DNA of 64,000 bases, from NCBI GenBank assembly GCA_029204225.1, contig CM055093.1, positions 19,706,041 to 19,770,040 on the forward strand. Reading direction: 5' to 3'. Both the position numbers and the translations under genes were made by a program. This DNA comes from Diphasiastrum complanatum (taxonomy: Eukaryota > Streptophyta > Lycopodiopsida > Lycopodiales > Lycopodiaceae). Each line of letters begins with the position of its first letter. The first letter of the stretch is position 1. The notes under the pieces were generated by a model that searched no databases, was not told the origin of the DNA, and was given only the letters and a program-made list of their open reading frames with translations. Positions 1 to 11,001 of this stretch are shown here, piece after piece.

Positions 1-128
1 TTCATCTTGAACTTTCACATGTTGATCAAGCGGAATTCTGAAGATGTTCCTTCCATGATGAATGATCTAAGTATGGTAAAACAGTTTTGAATACTAATAG
101 TAGTTTGGAACAATGGCTCTAATACCAT
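1..128 (-). mobile_element. Copia leader and PBS of an element leaving the left edge
   Basis: On the minus strand a Met-tRNA type primer binding site, TGGTATTAGAGCCA, lies at 114-127, directly inside the LTR that begins at 129. It has one change from the usual TGGTATCAGAGC. To its left is about 110 bp of leader with a possible gag start near 45-60; the frame stops after about 12 codons. The rest of the element lies outside the window. PBS position and orientation are seen; the copia assignment is inferred from PBS type. Confidence 0.6.
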
Positions 129-684
129 TGTTGGAGGGCTCTCGAAAAAATTAGGTGCGAAATAGGAAACAGAGCTCCAACATAGAAATTTTGAATAGGA
201 ACTTTACCAAACTACAACATCAACATCGACTTAGATCGAATGGAGGAATTTCTTGGTAGGTGTCAAAGACAACCATGAAGGGAGCGAAACAATTAGGCGT
301 CTGAGAGAGCCATGCTTCCTTCGAGATTAGACATTCCGAATTGAGTGAGCATCAATTGAGAAAAAAATTATCAGAAAGCATTCATAGTAAATACACATAA
401 AAAAATAGCGAATCTAAATTAAGCTTATTGTGAATACAATGATCAGATCATGATCTTGTGCCCAGGAATGGTTCACAATATGGCACACTATGTGCGGTGA
501 TATTACTTAGCTAGCTACAGATTAAATAACTATCTCTATTTATTGAACAACTTTCACTCTCTCGAATATCTCTGATTCTAAGGAATCAGATAATTAAGAC
601 ACAATGGAGTTTATGCAGGAACTCTGATTCACTCTTATCCACTGCATGTCTCTTCAACATCCTATTTTGTGAGTGGCCGTTATG

Positions 685-688
<4 letters not shown>

Positions 689-730
<42 letters not shown>
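689..730. repeat. (TA)n microsatellite
   Basis: About 21 uninterrupted TA units lie within the nested LTR, preceded by TATG repeats. A short frame across it is a translation of the repeat, not a gene. Confidence 0.95.
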
Positions 731-736
<6 letters not shown>

Positions 737-966
737 TGGAACAGTTACGATGATTGTGTGGGCAACAAGTGTGAAACAATGCAGTTACCAAAAAGTACTA
801 AAGTGAACTGTAACTTGGTCTGCATTGGACGAGGTAGTGTGGATGACGTGGACCTCGAACTCGAAGGAGATTGAAGAAGATGTAGAACTCGAAGGCCTCA
901 AACTCGAAGAGTTCGTCGTCGATCGCATAGACATTCAACTTCAGAGAGTAAGGCTGCTATGTTGTT

Positions 967-968
<2 letters not shown>

Positions 969-1044
<76 letters not shown>
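969..1044. repeat. (GA)n microsatellite in LTR
   Basis: About 38 uninterrupted AG units lie near the outer (U3 side) end of the minus-strand LTR. The tract is clean, which suggests recent expansion or poor assembly resolution. Confidence 0.95.
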
Positions 1045-1047
<3 letters not shown>

Positions 1048-1147
1048 ATATTTACATAGTGTACTGGTGCTCAGGAATTGAGACGAACTCGAATTATTCG
1101 TGTTATGATAACTCAAATTCTGGTGAGTTAGAGTGATGCTTCCAACA

Positions 1148-1857
1148 AAGGCATTGTATTCGGATTCTGTGGAAGATAAAGAGATTGTACCTTGCCTTTT
1201 GGAAAGCCATGATACTACTTCATCACATAGAAAGGTGACAAATGCATTGTTGATTTCCTATCCACTTTGTCACCTGCAAAATCCAAATTACTATAGGCTC
1301 TTAAGCCAATATTAGTCCCTCTATTCAATATGCCAAAATTCTTTGTAGATGAGATATATCTAAGAACTCTTTTGGCCATCTTCCAATGTGAAACTAAAGG
1401 AATTTGCATGAACTGACTTAACTCTCCAACACTATAACTAAGATCAGGTCTAGTTATAGACAAATATATTAAGGAGCCTATAAGCCTTCTATACAAAGTA
1501 ATGTCCTCAAAGGATGCTTCATCACCATTAGTAGATGCTTTTACATGTTGCTCCATTGGAGTCTCAATGCCTTTACAATTCTTTATTCCAAATCTATCTA
1601 GGATGGATTTAGCATACTTAGATTGGCAAATGAATCTAAAATCACATCCTCTAATAACTTCCATTTCTATAATGAAGCTTAGTAGGCCAAGATCTACCAT
1701 CTTAGACTCTTTTGCCAAAGCAATTTTTATATCTCTAATTCCATCTAGATTATTGCCACTCAAAATAATGTCATCTACATACAATAAACGAATGATAATC
1801 TTAACATCATGAACTCTTATATACAATGATGGATCATATGCTCTCGATACAAAATTG
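1148..1857 (-). pseudogene. Copia RT C-terminal part and RNase H start (element A)
   Basis: Minus-strand translation gives the YDPSLY segment, the RT active-site motif YVDD, the connection motif ETPMEQ, the conserved TRPDLSYSV stretch and an RNase H start (DFAGDKVDRKST). A frameshift near 1250 moves the RNase H to another frame, where the conserved VVSWLSKRQ and SLSSTESEY motifs continue up to the LTR at 1147. The 5' side stops at about 1857, where an 844-bp insert separates it from the other half of the RT. This is the decayed pol of an old element whose other half lies at 2702-4700. Confidence 0.85.
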
Positions 1858-2701
1858 ATGGAAATGAGAAAAGAGTTTAGCCTAGAGTGTAAGGAATTTC
1901 ATGCACAAGACCAATTCCATTAGGTAATGAGCATCCTGAAATATGTTTACACTTATTTGATAAAACTACAACAAAAACAAATGAATGAAGGAAGAAGAAG
2001 GCTCAAATTTCCTTACAGAGTATCGAAAAATTCAGGATCCAATTTTTCCACCCCAAGCCTGCTTTGACCCAATGTTAGTCCCATTAAAGAGAGATTTTTC
2101 AACCTTGGATCGAATCAAATTGGGTCTAACTTTTCCGACCCTGGTTCACAGTGTATATTTTTGACCCTTTGTAAAATCTAGCACTGTCAAACTCAGAATT
2201 TTACGATACCATATCGACTCAAAAAATCCGTAATTTGAGTCATTGTAATTTTTAAAGTCTTTGTATATTTTTTCAAGTCTTTGTAGATTTTCGATACTAT
2301 TAGGAATATGTCTCACATTGCGACACTGACAGTCCACCTACTCATGTACAAATTCACTATAAAATGACGTCTACCTACTGTAGGATGGATGTAGTTAATT
2401 CAGTAGATTAATGTCAGTTTTCAATGTACTGATCATCTGACTTACAATCATCAAGGAAGATCTGCATTGGAGTCAATGCACTGATCAGGTTATCATCTTG
2501 CAGGCGTTATGTCATAAATAAAGTTATATTCATTTTTGGTAATTATCAGAGTGCAAGCTTTTGTCTACATTATTGTTCTATTGCACATTTTGGTATTCGA
2601 TTTCATCTTGAATGCATTGTTGCTAACTGTTGTACTTCCGATCCATTAACCACCTGCTCCACTTCCGCAACACATGTCAATTTTCTCTGATTTCCGACAT
2701 A
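1858..2701. other. Unidentified 844-bp insert splitting the copia RT
   Basis: The minus-strand RT frame ends after RAWYS at 2702 and resumes at 1857 with the YDPSLY segment, so about 844 bp interrupts it, with roughly 15 RT codons lost. The insert is AT-rich and has no convincing reading frame. A short inverted similarity (TGTAAGGAA at 1889 against TTCCTTACA near 2005) lies close to one end. I see no LTR termini, transposase or poly-A tail. It could be a solo LTR or a small non-autonomous transposon. Confidence 0.4.
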
Positions 2702-3110
2702 GAGTACCATGCTCTAGGTGCTTGCTTGGGCCCATAAAAGCTCTTCTTCAAAAAACACACCTTTCCTTCATGTTTTTCCTTGATGAAGCCCTCGGGTTGT
2801 CTTAGTGTAGATCTCCTCATCCAAATGACCATTGAGGAAAGCATTTGTGAAATCAAGTTGGAATTCTCAATTGAAGGTAGTAGCAAAACTAATGATCAAT
2901 CTAATAGTAACAAGCTTAGCCACATGAGCAAAAGTCTTATCATAATCAATGCCTTTGGTTTGTAAAAGTCCTTTTAAGCCTAGCTTTATGCTTACTTATT
3001 GATCCATCTTGGTTATACTTCAATCTATACACCCACTTGCAATCACAGTGGTTTCTACCCTTGAGGAAGATTCACAAGGTCCCAAGTATGAATCTCAATG
3101 CAAGCATCAT
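2702..3110 (-). pseudogene. Copia RT N-terminal half (element A)
   Basis: Conserved RT blocks are readable on minus in more than one frame: CKWVYRLKYNQDG near 3010-3050, then QPEGFIKEKHEGKVC and YGPKQAPRAWYS down to 2702. Several frameshifts and stops separate them. The order continues from the integrase end to the right. It is the upstream half of the RT whose YVDD half lies at 1148-1857. Confidence 0.8.
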
Positions 3111-4190
3111 ACTCTACTTGCATACATCCATACAACTCTTAGATTTACAAGCATCTTCATAGCATGTTGGCTCATCTAACATTGAAGTAAGAAAAGTGTA
3201 AGATGTGAAAGATGATGAACCTTCCCTTTGATCACCTTCGCCATCATAGGTGAGCCTCTGTGGCTCAGCCCTTGCTCTTGTGGATCTTCTTGGAGTTCTT
3301 GGAGTTCTTGCATCTTGAGGTGGATCCTCAAGTTCTTCATCACTTGGAAGCTCCTCATCCATCCTAGCACGACCTTTGGCATCAAGATGATTAGTAGCAT
3401 TATCATCCAATTTACAAACATGTTCTTCATAAAAAATAACATCCCTACTCACTATCACTTTGCTAGTGATGAGATTGAAGACTCTATAACCTTTGCTATT
3501 CTCACCATATCTCACAAAGATGACTTTAATGGAGGTTGCATCATCCTTCTTCTTGTATCCAAGGATTGTTGTACATAGCAAGTGGATCCAAAAATCTTGA
3601 GATCCTTGAGATTGGACTTCTCTCCAAATAGAGCTTCATATGGTGTGATTCCACCAATGGCTTGGTTCTAGGCAATCTATTGCACAAGAAATTTGCACAT
3701 GTTATTGCCTCACCCCAAACGATTTGGGTAGAGAAGCATCTAGCCTTAAGGCCTTAGCACACTCACAAAGAAATCTATTTTTCCTCTCACTTACTCCATT
3801 TTGTTGAGGGGTGTGTGGACATGACAACTCACTCTTTATGCCATTAGAATTACAAAACTCAGTCAACTTATTGGAGATATATTCATGTCCATTATCACTT
3901 CTTAATACCTTTATCTTGGTACTAAGTTGATTTTCTGCAAGAGTTTTGAATTTTAAAAATGAATCATACACCAAAGATTTACTACACAAGAGGTAAATCC
4001 AACAATATCTAGAATAGTCATCAATGAAGATTACATAGTACTTGGCACCACCATTAGAATCTTGTGAAAAACTATAACTCCGAATGAATGATTTCAAGAG
4101 GAGTGCTAGATCTTGTTGTGGATCTTGAGAAATGTAGTTTATGAGCCTTTGAGAGGCTATATGCTTCACACATCCTTCCACACTTTGACA
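3111..4190 (-). pseudogene. Copia integrase (element A)
   Basis: The minus strand reads the rve integrase core: FIDDYSRYCW, LRSDNGHEYIS (usual GGEY changed to GHEY) and PQQNGVSERKNR, followed by the post-integrase region (FGSTCYV, VIVSRDVIFYEE) and an acidic, Arg-rich linker before the RT. The first catalytic Asp of the DDE triad appears as Glu (HSE) near 4075, next to a stop. Frameshifts occur near 3590-3700 and 4080. The family normally inserts cDNA into the genome; this copy is inactive. Confidence 0.85.
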
Positions 4191-4700
4191 AATGCTTGGG
4201 GAGGCCGAGTGCAAGCTCCTTTGCACACATTGTTTCCATAGCTTCTTTGAAGTTGGGGTGGCCCAACCTTTTGTGCCATAGCTCCACCTTTGAGATCCCC
4301 ACCTTTGCCAAATTCACATTCTCCATAACAACATTAGCATCAAACCTAAACAATCTACCTTGCTTAAAGCCTTTTGCTATACACTCATCATTTCTAAGGA
4401 TGGAACAAACTCCATGCTTAAACTGTACATCAAGGCCATTATCCATTAGTTGGCCAACACTAAACAAATTCTTGGTTAAGTTAGGAACAAAAAGGACATT
4501 CTCAAGATTCATCATCTTGGATGATCCAACACAACGGAATGGTTCCAATACCACTTATCTTACATTCTTGATTACTTGTTGTATAGATAGATCTATGTGC
4601 ATCATTGTAAGAAAGTAAAGTGGAGAAGTAGTCCTTTTGATATGTCATGTGGTAGCTAGCCCCACTATCAATCCACCAAGAATCATTAGTGTTGCCCTTG
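4191..4700 (-). pseudogene. Copia protease and GAG_pre-integrase (element A)
   Basis: The aspartic protease signature WWIDSGASYHM lies near 4650-4680 on minus, followed by ENVLFVPNLTKNLFSVGQ and the GAG_pre-integrase HHCC region (WHKRLGHPNF). The second Cys pair is altered: CEAYSL replaces the usual CESC form. The frame shifts between the protease start and the rest near 4550. At about 4700 the homology ends abruptly at a different repeat, so gag is missing. Confidence 0.8.
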
Positions 4701-4909
4701 GATAATGGCCTCGAAAATGGCGCCCACTATAGGGTGTAGCAATGGTGGTGAGCAGCGCCCTCCGCCTATCAAAAAGGGGTTAGAACTACAAGGATAGAAT
4801 TTTTAACTATGGTTAGTTGCTTACTTTAGTTGCCAGCCACACAATCTAGCACTAACCCACTCTAACTCTACCACAAACTAACATTAACTACATGAAACAA
4901 TTGAAACTC
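4701..4909 (-). mobile_element. Gypsy-type PBS-like remnant
   Basis: On minus, the sequence just inside the copia break contains TATAGTGGGCGCCATTTTCG, which resembles the gypsy PBS and context seen at 59,765-59,790 (TATAGTGGCGCCATTGCCGG). This suggests an LTR end and PBS of a gypsy-like element. No coding sequence follows and the LTR boundary is not defined. It is a short, low-confidence remnant. Confidence 0.3.
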
Positions 4910-5372
4910 TGTTAGGATCTAGTGCAATATGCAGATCATATTACACAATCATCATAGCCGCTCCTCACAAGCCCTCAAAGATGGCACAACAAAAGTTAAT
5001 AGATTACAAAGAAACACTGTACATATAGAGTATTCACAAACTGCATGAAAAGGCAGGTGTCCTAAAATTGGCCTACCACCTGTCAAACTAAGGTTGGGCC
5101 CAATATGGCCAAATTCGACCGACAAACTTGGGACATGCCCCCAAGTATAGCAAGTACTATAAATAACTCTATACAAGCTAATTCTTTCTATGTGTGGCTA
5201 CCCGGCTAACCCAAGTAGCTGTCTACGGGATCAGTGCCCGATCAATATATCCAGACAAGTCACGTCCCAATGACAACCATATACATTAAACCAAATAAAC
5301 TATACAATAATTACATCATCACATTTAGAGCTTATACTAATGAATCAGATCAAAATTGATTTCTAACTCTCT
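4910..5372 (-). mobile_element. Copia-type 3' LTR
   Basis: The block begins TGTTAGGATC and ends GATTTCTAAC, giving near-inverted TGTTAG/CTAAC ends. On its right, minus-strand AGCTTAAGGGAGAGAG is a typical copia polypurine tract directly before the LTR start. Orientation is therefore minus, as a 3' LTR about 463 bp long. The element body that should follow to the right is not recognisable. Confidence 0.5.
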
Positions 5373-7100
5373 CCCTTAAGCTCAAATGTGATAAGAGTGA
5401 AAAACAATATATTGTAGCAATGTCTGGAGTGTCCAAAAGATGTTATGCATATCACAGCTACTATGTACTTGACTCACACTCAAGCACACCAACAAACCAC
5501 CAGGTTTGACCCACAAAGTATCATGTAAACACAATGCTCATATAGAGAGTCTACCATACTCTCGACCAATTGACTCGTCCTCAATCCGACTTGAATACAA
5601 GTGGACCACATGAGCGACATGGCTCAAACTGAGAAAATCCCACTGCCACCATGAGACTTACATCCTCCATCTAGCTAGGCTGACATCCTATCAGATACTT
5701 ACAAGCACAAATCTGTAAAGTTGACATAAATGAGCGATTGAGGCTCAACCTGAGGAAATACTGCCACCATAAGATTGCACCCTCACCAGATAAACAACTA
5801 GTAGACAATGACAAGTCAATGAGCATAAAATGACTACTTTGTTTCAAACGCAGCAAATGCACAACCACATACAACTCTGACTCAGATCTAAACTCCCGTG
5901 ACAAGGTAACATGCAAGCCCACACACACTCATGAAAACCAACACGAATGATAAAGCGTCAAATACATGACCAAGGCCTGTCCATAACTGGTATCCTGTCG
6001 TACCAACACCTGTGCCACCTGTAGATCTGCTGCTACACCACTGGTCACCAAATCAGGTCCTCAACCATGGCTTGCACCTGTACCAAGATGCTCTCACGTC
6101 CAAGCATATCCAACTGTCCAATAAGTCCTAAAAGATAATCCCCATCCATTTCCCATGCTCCAAGCACAAGAGTCTACCAAGGACTCAATGAATGAATGTA
6201 CACAAACCTCACCATAGGCTATATCTGAGTAGTTCGTCTATCTCCCAGAGATACTGATGATGATTTGCCTCTCCTACATCTCATGCAGGCTCAACTTCCC
6301 AAACTTGATGTTGCCAACTCTGATTTGAGCAGTATATAGGCCTCCCACCAAGGAGCCTATCTCACCACAAATGTATCCATCATAGCGTCCAAGCCAAAGC
6401 AAATGCAAACTAGCTCCACTATTGTGATGAATAACTCACCCACGATCTATAGCATATCAAGTAGGATAGCTCCAGAATCCCATCTGATCACCAAGTATCC
6501 ATTACCCGCTGATAGCTCCCCAAGAATCTGTCCACCTGTAGTGCAACTAGACTCCAACTGGATCTAACCAAAAACTGCATCCTGCTTATCAAAAGATGAT
6601 GGATAGAAACAACATGTGATGCCAACCTGAAGATCACTGTGCATATAACCATGCAGCTCACCTGATCACTCGCCAAAGTATCAGCTGTCACTCCCTGAGC
6701 AACCATCTCCATCCCTGCTGGCTCACAACCATGGGCATGTTGGATCCACATCACCCTGTAATGCACTTTATGCCCTCAAGATATGTACCATCCCAGGTAC
6801 ACTCCATGCGACCTACCTCCAAGTAGGCATGACCCGTCCCTAGGTCATCACATGATGCACCAGCTGAAGAACATCGTGCATACATCAAATGACATATTAT
6901 ACCTGAGCAGCTGTAGCATCTCCCTGAGTGCCATCCCAATGGAATCGTCATCCACATACTATGCTCACCTGATGTCTCCGATCCTGGTCACCATCCTGCT
7001 AGACAAGCCGAACTCCAAAGCATCACCTGCTCTACCTGGCTCCTAGCTGACTTTATTCTCTTTGCAGCCTCCCTCAATACATGTGGCCTGTAGCACCCAT
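5373..7100. other. Unassigned repeat-like DNA
   Basis: Only short broken frames are present, the longest 85-92 codons on minus at 5671-5928 and 6488-6766, with no motif I recognise. Because a polypurine tract and LTR lie immediately left, this may be the decayed body of a minus-strand retroelement. Local composition is richer in CA/TC than the surrounding copia sequence. No RT, integrase or transposase block was found on either strand. Confidence 0.3.
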
Positions 7101-7113
7101 TTCGAGTGTCTTC

Positions 7114-7491
7114 TTAGTTTTGAGGCAATGTTGTTGGCACCTCTATTTCAGTTTCCAAATGAAAACCTGCCAAATTGAGATTCTCAATGTCCTCATTTAT
7201 TAGGTGGGTGCCACCGGTGACTATGGGCCAAGTGCCTAGAGCCGTACATGAATTGTCCTTTTTCCATGCGTTGTACTGTAGCATACAAAAGAAACAAGGA
7301 ACAAGTTTGCCCTTTTCTCCTCGAGCCACCTTTTGGTCACATCTCTCTTTTCCTTCTAGCCATCCCATACATCTGGCATTGCTTCTAGGTGGTAATCTTC
7401 TAATTGCCCAAACTGCATCATTCACATTTCTCTTAACAACTCTTTTTTCAGTTTTGTGCTGTTGTCTCCACCTCATTTTCTTGTGCAGCAC
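7114..7491 (-). CDS. Hypothetical 125-codon frame
   Basis: This is an open minus-strand frame with a very basic N-terminal 40 residues (KKMRWRQQHKTEKR, then KRNV) and a Cys-rich middle (CMGW, CDQK, CFFCMLQ). An overlapping plus frame of 109 codons also exists, so coding is uncertain. I do not recognise the product. It could be a fragment of a decayed host or element gene. The interval 7492-7782 to its right holds no feature I can support. Confidence 0.2.
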   Translation of the reverse strand: MLHKKMRWRQQHKTEKRVVKRNVNDAVWAIRRLPPRSNARCMGWLEGKERCDQKVARGEKGKLVPCFFCMLQYNAWKKDNSCTALGTWPIVTGGTHLINEDIENLNLAGFHLETEIEVPTTLPQN

Positions 7492-7782
7492 CTATAATTT
7501 CTAGCTCTTCTTATATAGTCACTTTGCTACATTCACCACGAACACTTTGCTTTCAAGTATGTGTGGTGTACTCAGGTCTATGGCTATCACAATCATTCAC
7601 ACCCTCCACATTTATTGGTCTTCTTTTTCTTCTGAAAGTTGTGGTATCAGACGGCCTAACTGGGAGGCTCAAATAATGCGTCTCATGGACGGAGCAACCA
7701 ATAATCTGTGCTTGGATGATTTATTTATAGACTTCATCCGTGTCTAAATTACATTGAATGCTTGTCACCTAATTAGAAAAGC

Positions 7783-8520
7783 TGTTGTACTTGAAAGTAT
7801 ATGGCTTTTGTGACAACTATACATAGTATATATACGGTCAACAAATCAGGATCGTTGACGCGGACGAGGATGTTGCAAAATCTCTCACTTCGCATTTTAC
7901 GTGAAGTGTTTTTCTCTCACTTCGCAAATTTTGGAAAGTGGCTGGGAACATTCCTCATTTAAAACAGACAACCTTCGACATTTTCTCTCCTTTCGAGTTT
8001 TTGCGAAAAAGCCGAAGGTTCCTTTAAGCAAGTTTAAGGTGTCCTTAGAAAGTTGAAGGTGCCCTTAAAAAGGCGAAGATGTCTTTAATAGTTCAACTCT
8101 CTCGCTCTTTTTGAAAAAATACAAAAAAAGGTGAAGGTGTTCAAAAAGTTAAACTGTTGAACTGTGAACAAGTTGACTTCTTCAAAAAATAATTTAACAG
8201 AAGAAGTCGAAGGTAAGTGTTGCAATTTTTGAAAAAGTGCGAAAAATGCCAACTGAGACACTTAGTGTATTTCTGCAGACTGTTCAAAAATAATGTGAAT
8301 CTGTAGACTTGTTCTAAATGCAAGTTTGTGGAAACCCTTGAAGATGGCCAAGTCTTCAATGACTTCAAGTTATTAAGTTTAACATTGGAACTTGAAATTA
8401 TGATGAGATTGGTTACCCTTTGCTGGAGATCAGCCGAAAGTCCGTCGTAGACGTCCTTCGAATAAATTGGTTGTCTAAGTTATGATTCCAAGGAGGCAAC
8501 TATGGGCTTAATTTCCAACA
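7783..8520 (-). mobile_element. Copia 3' LTR
   Basis: The right end, AATTTCCAACA at 8520, is followed on the element side by minus-strand CCAACTGGGAC, a polypurine-like tract before the LTR start TGTTGGAAATT. The RNase H of the same element lies directly to the right. The left end is uncertain; TGTTG at 7783 is the best candidate. The LTR holds many degenerate GAAGGTG and CTTCGCA words in both orientations. Confidence 0.55.
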
Positions 8521-9001
8521 GTCCCAGTTGGTGCCTTGGTATCTTCGTCAAGTTCAGCATGTTGAAAAACTTCTGGCGCTTGATCTTGAAAGTGCTTTGG
8601 TGAAGATGTCTGCGGCCATTTATGTTGTGGAGCAGTATTGAAAGATCACTTGTCCTGAAAAACTTTCTCCCGAATGAAATGATAGTGGATTTCTATGTGC
8701 TTGGATTTGCCATGAAATCTGGGATTCAGTGACAATGAAATACAGCTCAAGTTGTCACACATAATGGTGGTAGCATTGAATTGAGTATGATGTAAGTCGT
8801 GAAGTTATAATATGATCCATATAGCTTCTTTTGCAGCTTGGCATGTTGTAATGTACTCTGCCTCTCTCTCGAAGAAAGCGCAACTGATTTCTGCTTCCTT
8901 GAGTTCCACGAAATCGGTCCCCCTGCCAGATAGAAATAGAACCCGGAGGTAGATTGAAGAATTATAAAACGACCCCCAAATAGACTCAAATAGACTGCCA
9001 A
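8521..9001 (-). pseudogene. Copia RNase H C-terminal part
   Basis: Minus translation shows STSGFYFYLAGGPISW, SVALSSRERQ in place of the usual SSTEAEY, and further left the C-terminal RSKHIEIHYHF-like segment in other frames. The catalytic Glu/Asp region is degraded. It is the end of pol immediately before the polypurine tract and LTR at 8520. Everything upstream of RNase H is missing. Confidence 0.7.
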
Positions 9002-9056
9002 TCTAAGGAAATACTAACGGAAGTCGGTCTATACCACAATTATAGCTCAAGCTCCA

Positions 9057-9437
9057 TTGGGTATGGAGTTGAAAATAAGGCCGTTCATGACCACCGACAC
9101 TTTTAATGGGAATCGGCAAGGCAGCTTTCAAAACAAGCAATTTTTAGGTAGCCTACGGAACTCTAAAATGGACAAGAACCACTCCACTATAGAAAGCCAT
9201 GACCTTCAGACAACTAAATGGGCTATAGAATGGCTATTAGGATTTCTCCCAATCAATAGGCTTTTACCTCATTCATTAGAAGTTTTTAATAGCCGAAGCA
9301 AGCATTTACAAAGTTCCATTCCAGTTGAGCAACTAGACAACAATGTAGTTATTATAGACTTCAAACGACACCTTCCACTACTATGTGTTCATAAACAAAG
9401 CCTTCAAGTGTCAACTGGTGAAGCAATTTGCAAATGA
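9057..9437 (+). CDS. Hypothetical 126-codon frame
   Basis: This plus-strand frame is open from a TTG (first internal ATG at 9063) to a stop at 9437, rich in Asn, His, Leu and Ser. I see no signal peptide, membrane segment or catalytic motif and do not recognise a family. It sits between a truncated copia and the CACTA left cluster, so it may be part of an unrelated insertion or a captured fragment. The interval 9438-9720 shows no supported feature. Confidence 0.25.
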   Translation: MGMELKIRPFMTTDTFNGNRQGSFQNKQFLGSLRNSKMDKNHSTIESHDLQTTKWAIEWLLGFLPINRLLPHSLEVFNSRSKHLQSSIPVEQLDNNVVIIDFKRHLPLLCVHKQSLQVSTGEAICK

Positions 9438-9720
9438 GATGTGGGTTCAGTGTTTTCCTTAATACGATAGAATAGGCTTTGTTAATGTAGGGTGAGTAGC
9501 TTAGCAAGCTTTATAAATAGTTAGTTTCCGAATCTCGAACACATGTGTTATAATAATTAGAAGATACTTTAGAATTTAAATGACTTTATGGATACAACAT
9601 ACAGCCAACCAGTTTCCAAATGGACATGGAGTCAATATCAAAGCATGTATTACCACCCCGTATGGATCCAATTTGGAGTAAACGTATAACAAGAACACAT
9701 ATAGCAAATATCCAGGCAAA

Positions 9721-10080
9721 TATCCACACACAATACAAAGGACGACGCGCGGGCAAAAAAAATTCACATGGATATAGCCATGGATTGGCGTGGATATACG
9801 CGTGGATACAAGCGCGTGGAATATCCACGCGTGGATGTTCCAAGCAAATGTCTTTTCCGGCAGCAGATCGGCCGGATGTCGTGAAATTCAAAATGCGTGA
9901 ATTATCCACGCCAAGTCCGACTACCGGCAGCCAGGAAAACCTCCGACACCCAGAGCCGGAAATAGGAATTCTAATTTTGTGTGGATAATCCACGCGTGGA
10001 TAATCCATGCCATAGTAAAGATTAAATAAAAAAGGCTCGGCTTTTGTGTGGATACTGCATGGATACTGCGTGGATAATGA
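9721..10080. repeat. Left subterminal motif cluster of the CACTA element
   Basis: About a dozen copies of GTGGATA or its complement TATCCAC occur here, often as the palindrome ATCCACGCGTGGAT (9821-9834, 9986-9999) and in both orientations. A second word, TCCGG/CCGGA, recurs. A matching cluster lies at 18714-18809. CACTA elements carry short direct and inverted subterminal repeats bound by their own proteins, which fits. The actual CACTA terminus was not found. The motif is seen; the role is inferred. Confidence 0.55.
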
Positions 10081-10428
10081 GATACCATGGCACACTAGGC
10101 CAATCCAAAGAGATTTACCTTGAGATCATCACTCATCTTAGACAAGAGTTTAAACTGAGAGCTTCGAACATTGAATGCTATGTGGTCTTTAAATTAGCTG
10201 AGATAGGCCTGCACGCACTATCTACTGATGTCTAACATTTGTCAGTATGAACCTCATTTTGATTGCTCGTCATGTGTTGCCTCACCCAAGCAATTTTCTT
10301 GATAGAATGTTACTAGAATATTAGATTTACATTAAGCATAAGTAGAATATACATGGATTAGATGTTGGCATGTCTTTAACAAATTTTATTATATTTGTTC
10401 AGAACATACGGTCTCATAATGATTACTT

Positions 10429-10803
10429 ATGATGTGGTATAGAGTAGCTGGCTACAGTGTGTATATGTCATCGACAATGTCATCATCATCAGATAGCGAT
10501 TCATCTCATGATCGCAACAGCAGGTATATATTGTTATTGATATTAACATCAATTGCACTTTATTTGTTATTTGAATATGAGTGTAAAATTTTTCTTGCAA
10601 ATTTATTCTTACTATGACATTTGATTAGAATTATGAATTCTAGGAAAATTATCGTACCTCCACGTGATTTAGAGAAAGAAAAAAGAATTGAGCTCTATCA
10701 CAAAAAAAAGGAGCAATAAAAAAAGTACAATGAACAACTATTGACTGGTTCATCTTCAAGCTCTTCCGTCAGTCGACGTAGACCGCCTATTAATCCATCA
10801 CAT
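10429..10803 (+). pseudogene. Two-exon Ser-rich/basic leader of unknown gene
   Basis: Exon one (10429-10523) encodes a Ser/Asp-rich start (SSSSDSDSS) ending AG/GTATAT. Exon two (10644-10803) begins after TTCTAG, stays in phase and reads a basic stretch (KIIVPPRDLEKEKRIEL) and a Ser-rich end, stopping at CAT/GTATGT. One TAA at about 10719 breaks it. The intron is 120 bp. These could be 5' exons of the SET-containing gene at 12166 or of the transposase gene. The product is not recognised. Confidence 0.4.
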
Positions 10804-11001
10804 GTATGTATATTGATTTATGTCATAATTTTTTTATTTGTAATAGTGATATAATCCGATTTTCTCTTTGGATATAGTATATTGCTCTTTGCAAAGCCAA
10901 GACACCACTCCATCACAAATGAAGGTTGAAAATGCACTAAATGTACAAAGACTATTTTGTCAATTTTTGTCACATGTTACAATTCGTCAATTTTCACTTG
11001 A

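Larger units (their letters stand above)
129..1147 (-). mobile_element. Copia 5' LTR nested in an older copia RNase H
   Basis: The block starts TGTTGGA and ends TCCAACA, a perfect terminal inverted repeat of the kind that bounds LTRs. It is adjoined on the left by a minus-strand PBS. On the right, the RNase H frame of another copia reads up to the boundary at 1147/1148, so the LTR interrupts that gene. It carries a (TA)n and a (GA)n tract. The opposite LTR is outside the window, so target-site duplication cannot be tested. Length is about 1.02 kb. Confidence 0.7.

Noticed and set aside
686-874. 62-codon frame starting with Tyr-Ile repeats
   Set aside because: It is a translation of the (TA)n tract in an LTR.
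4196-4618. 140-codon plus-strand frame
   Set aside because: It is antisense to the copia protease/GAG_pre-integrase region and has no motif of its own.
9376-9387. CACTACTATGTG as the CACTA left terminus
   Set aside because: No matching inverted terminus was found on the right, and it falls inside a hypothetical frame; a 5-base match is expected by chance.
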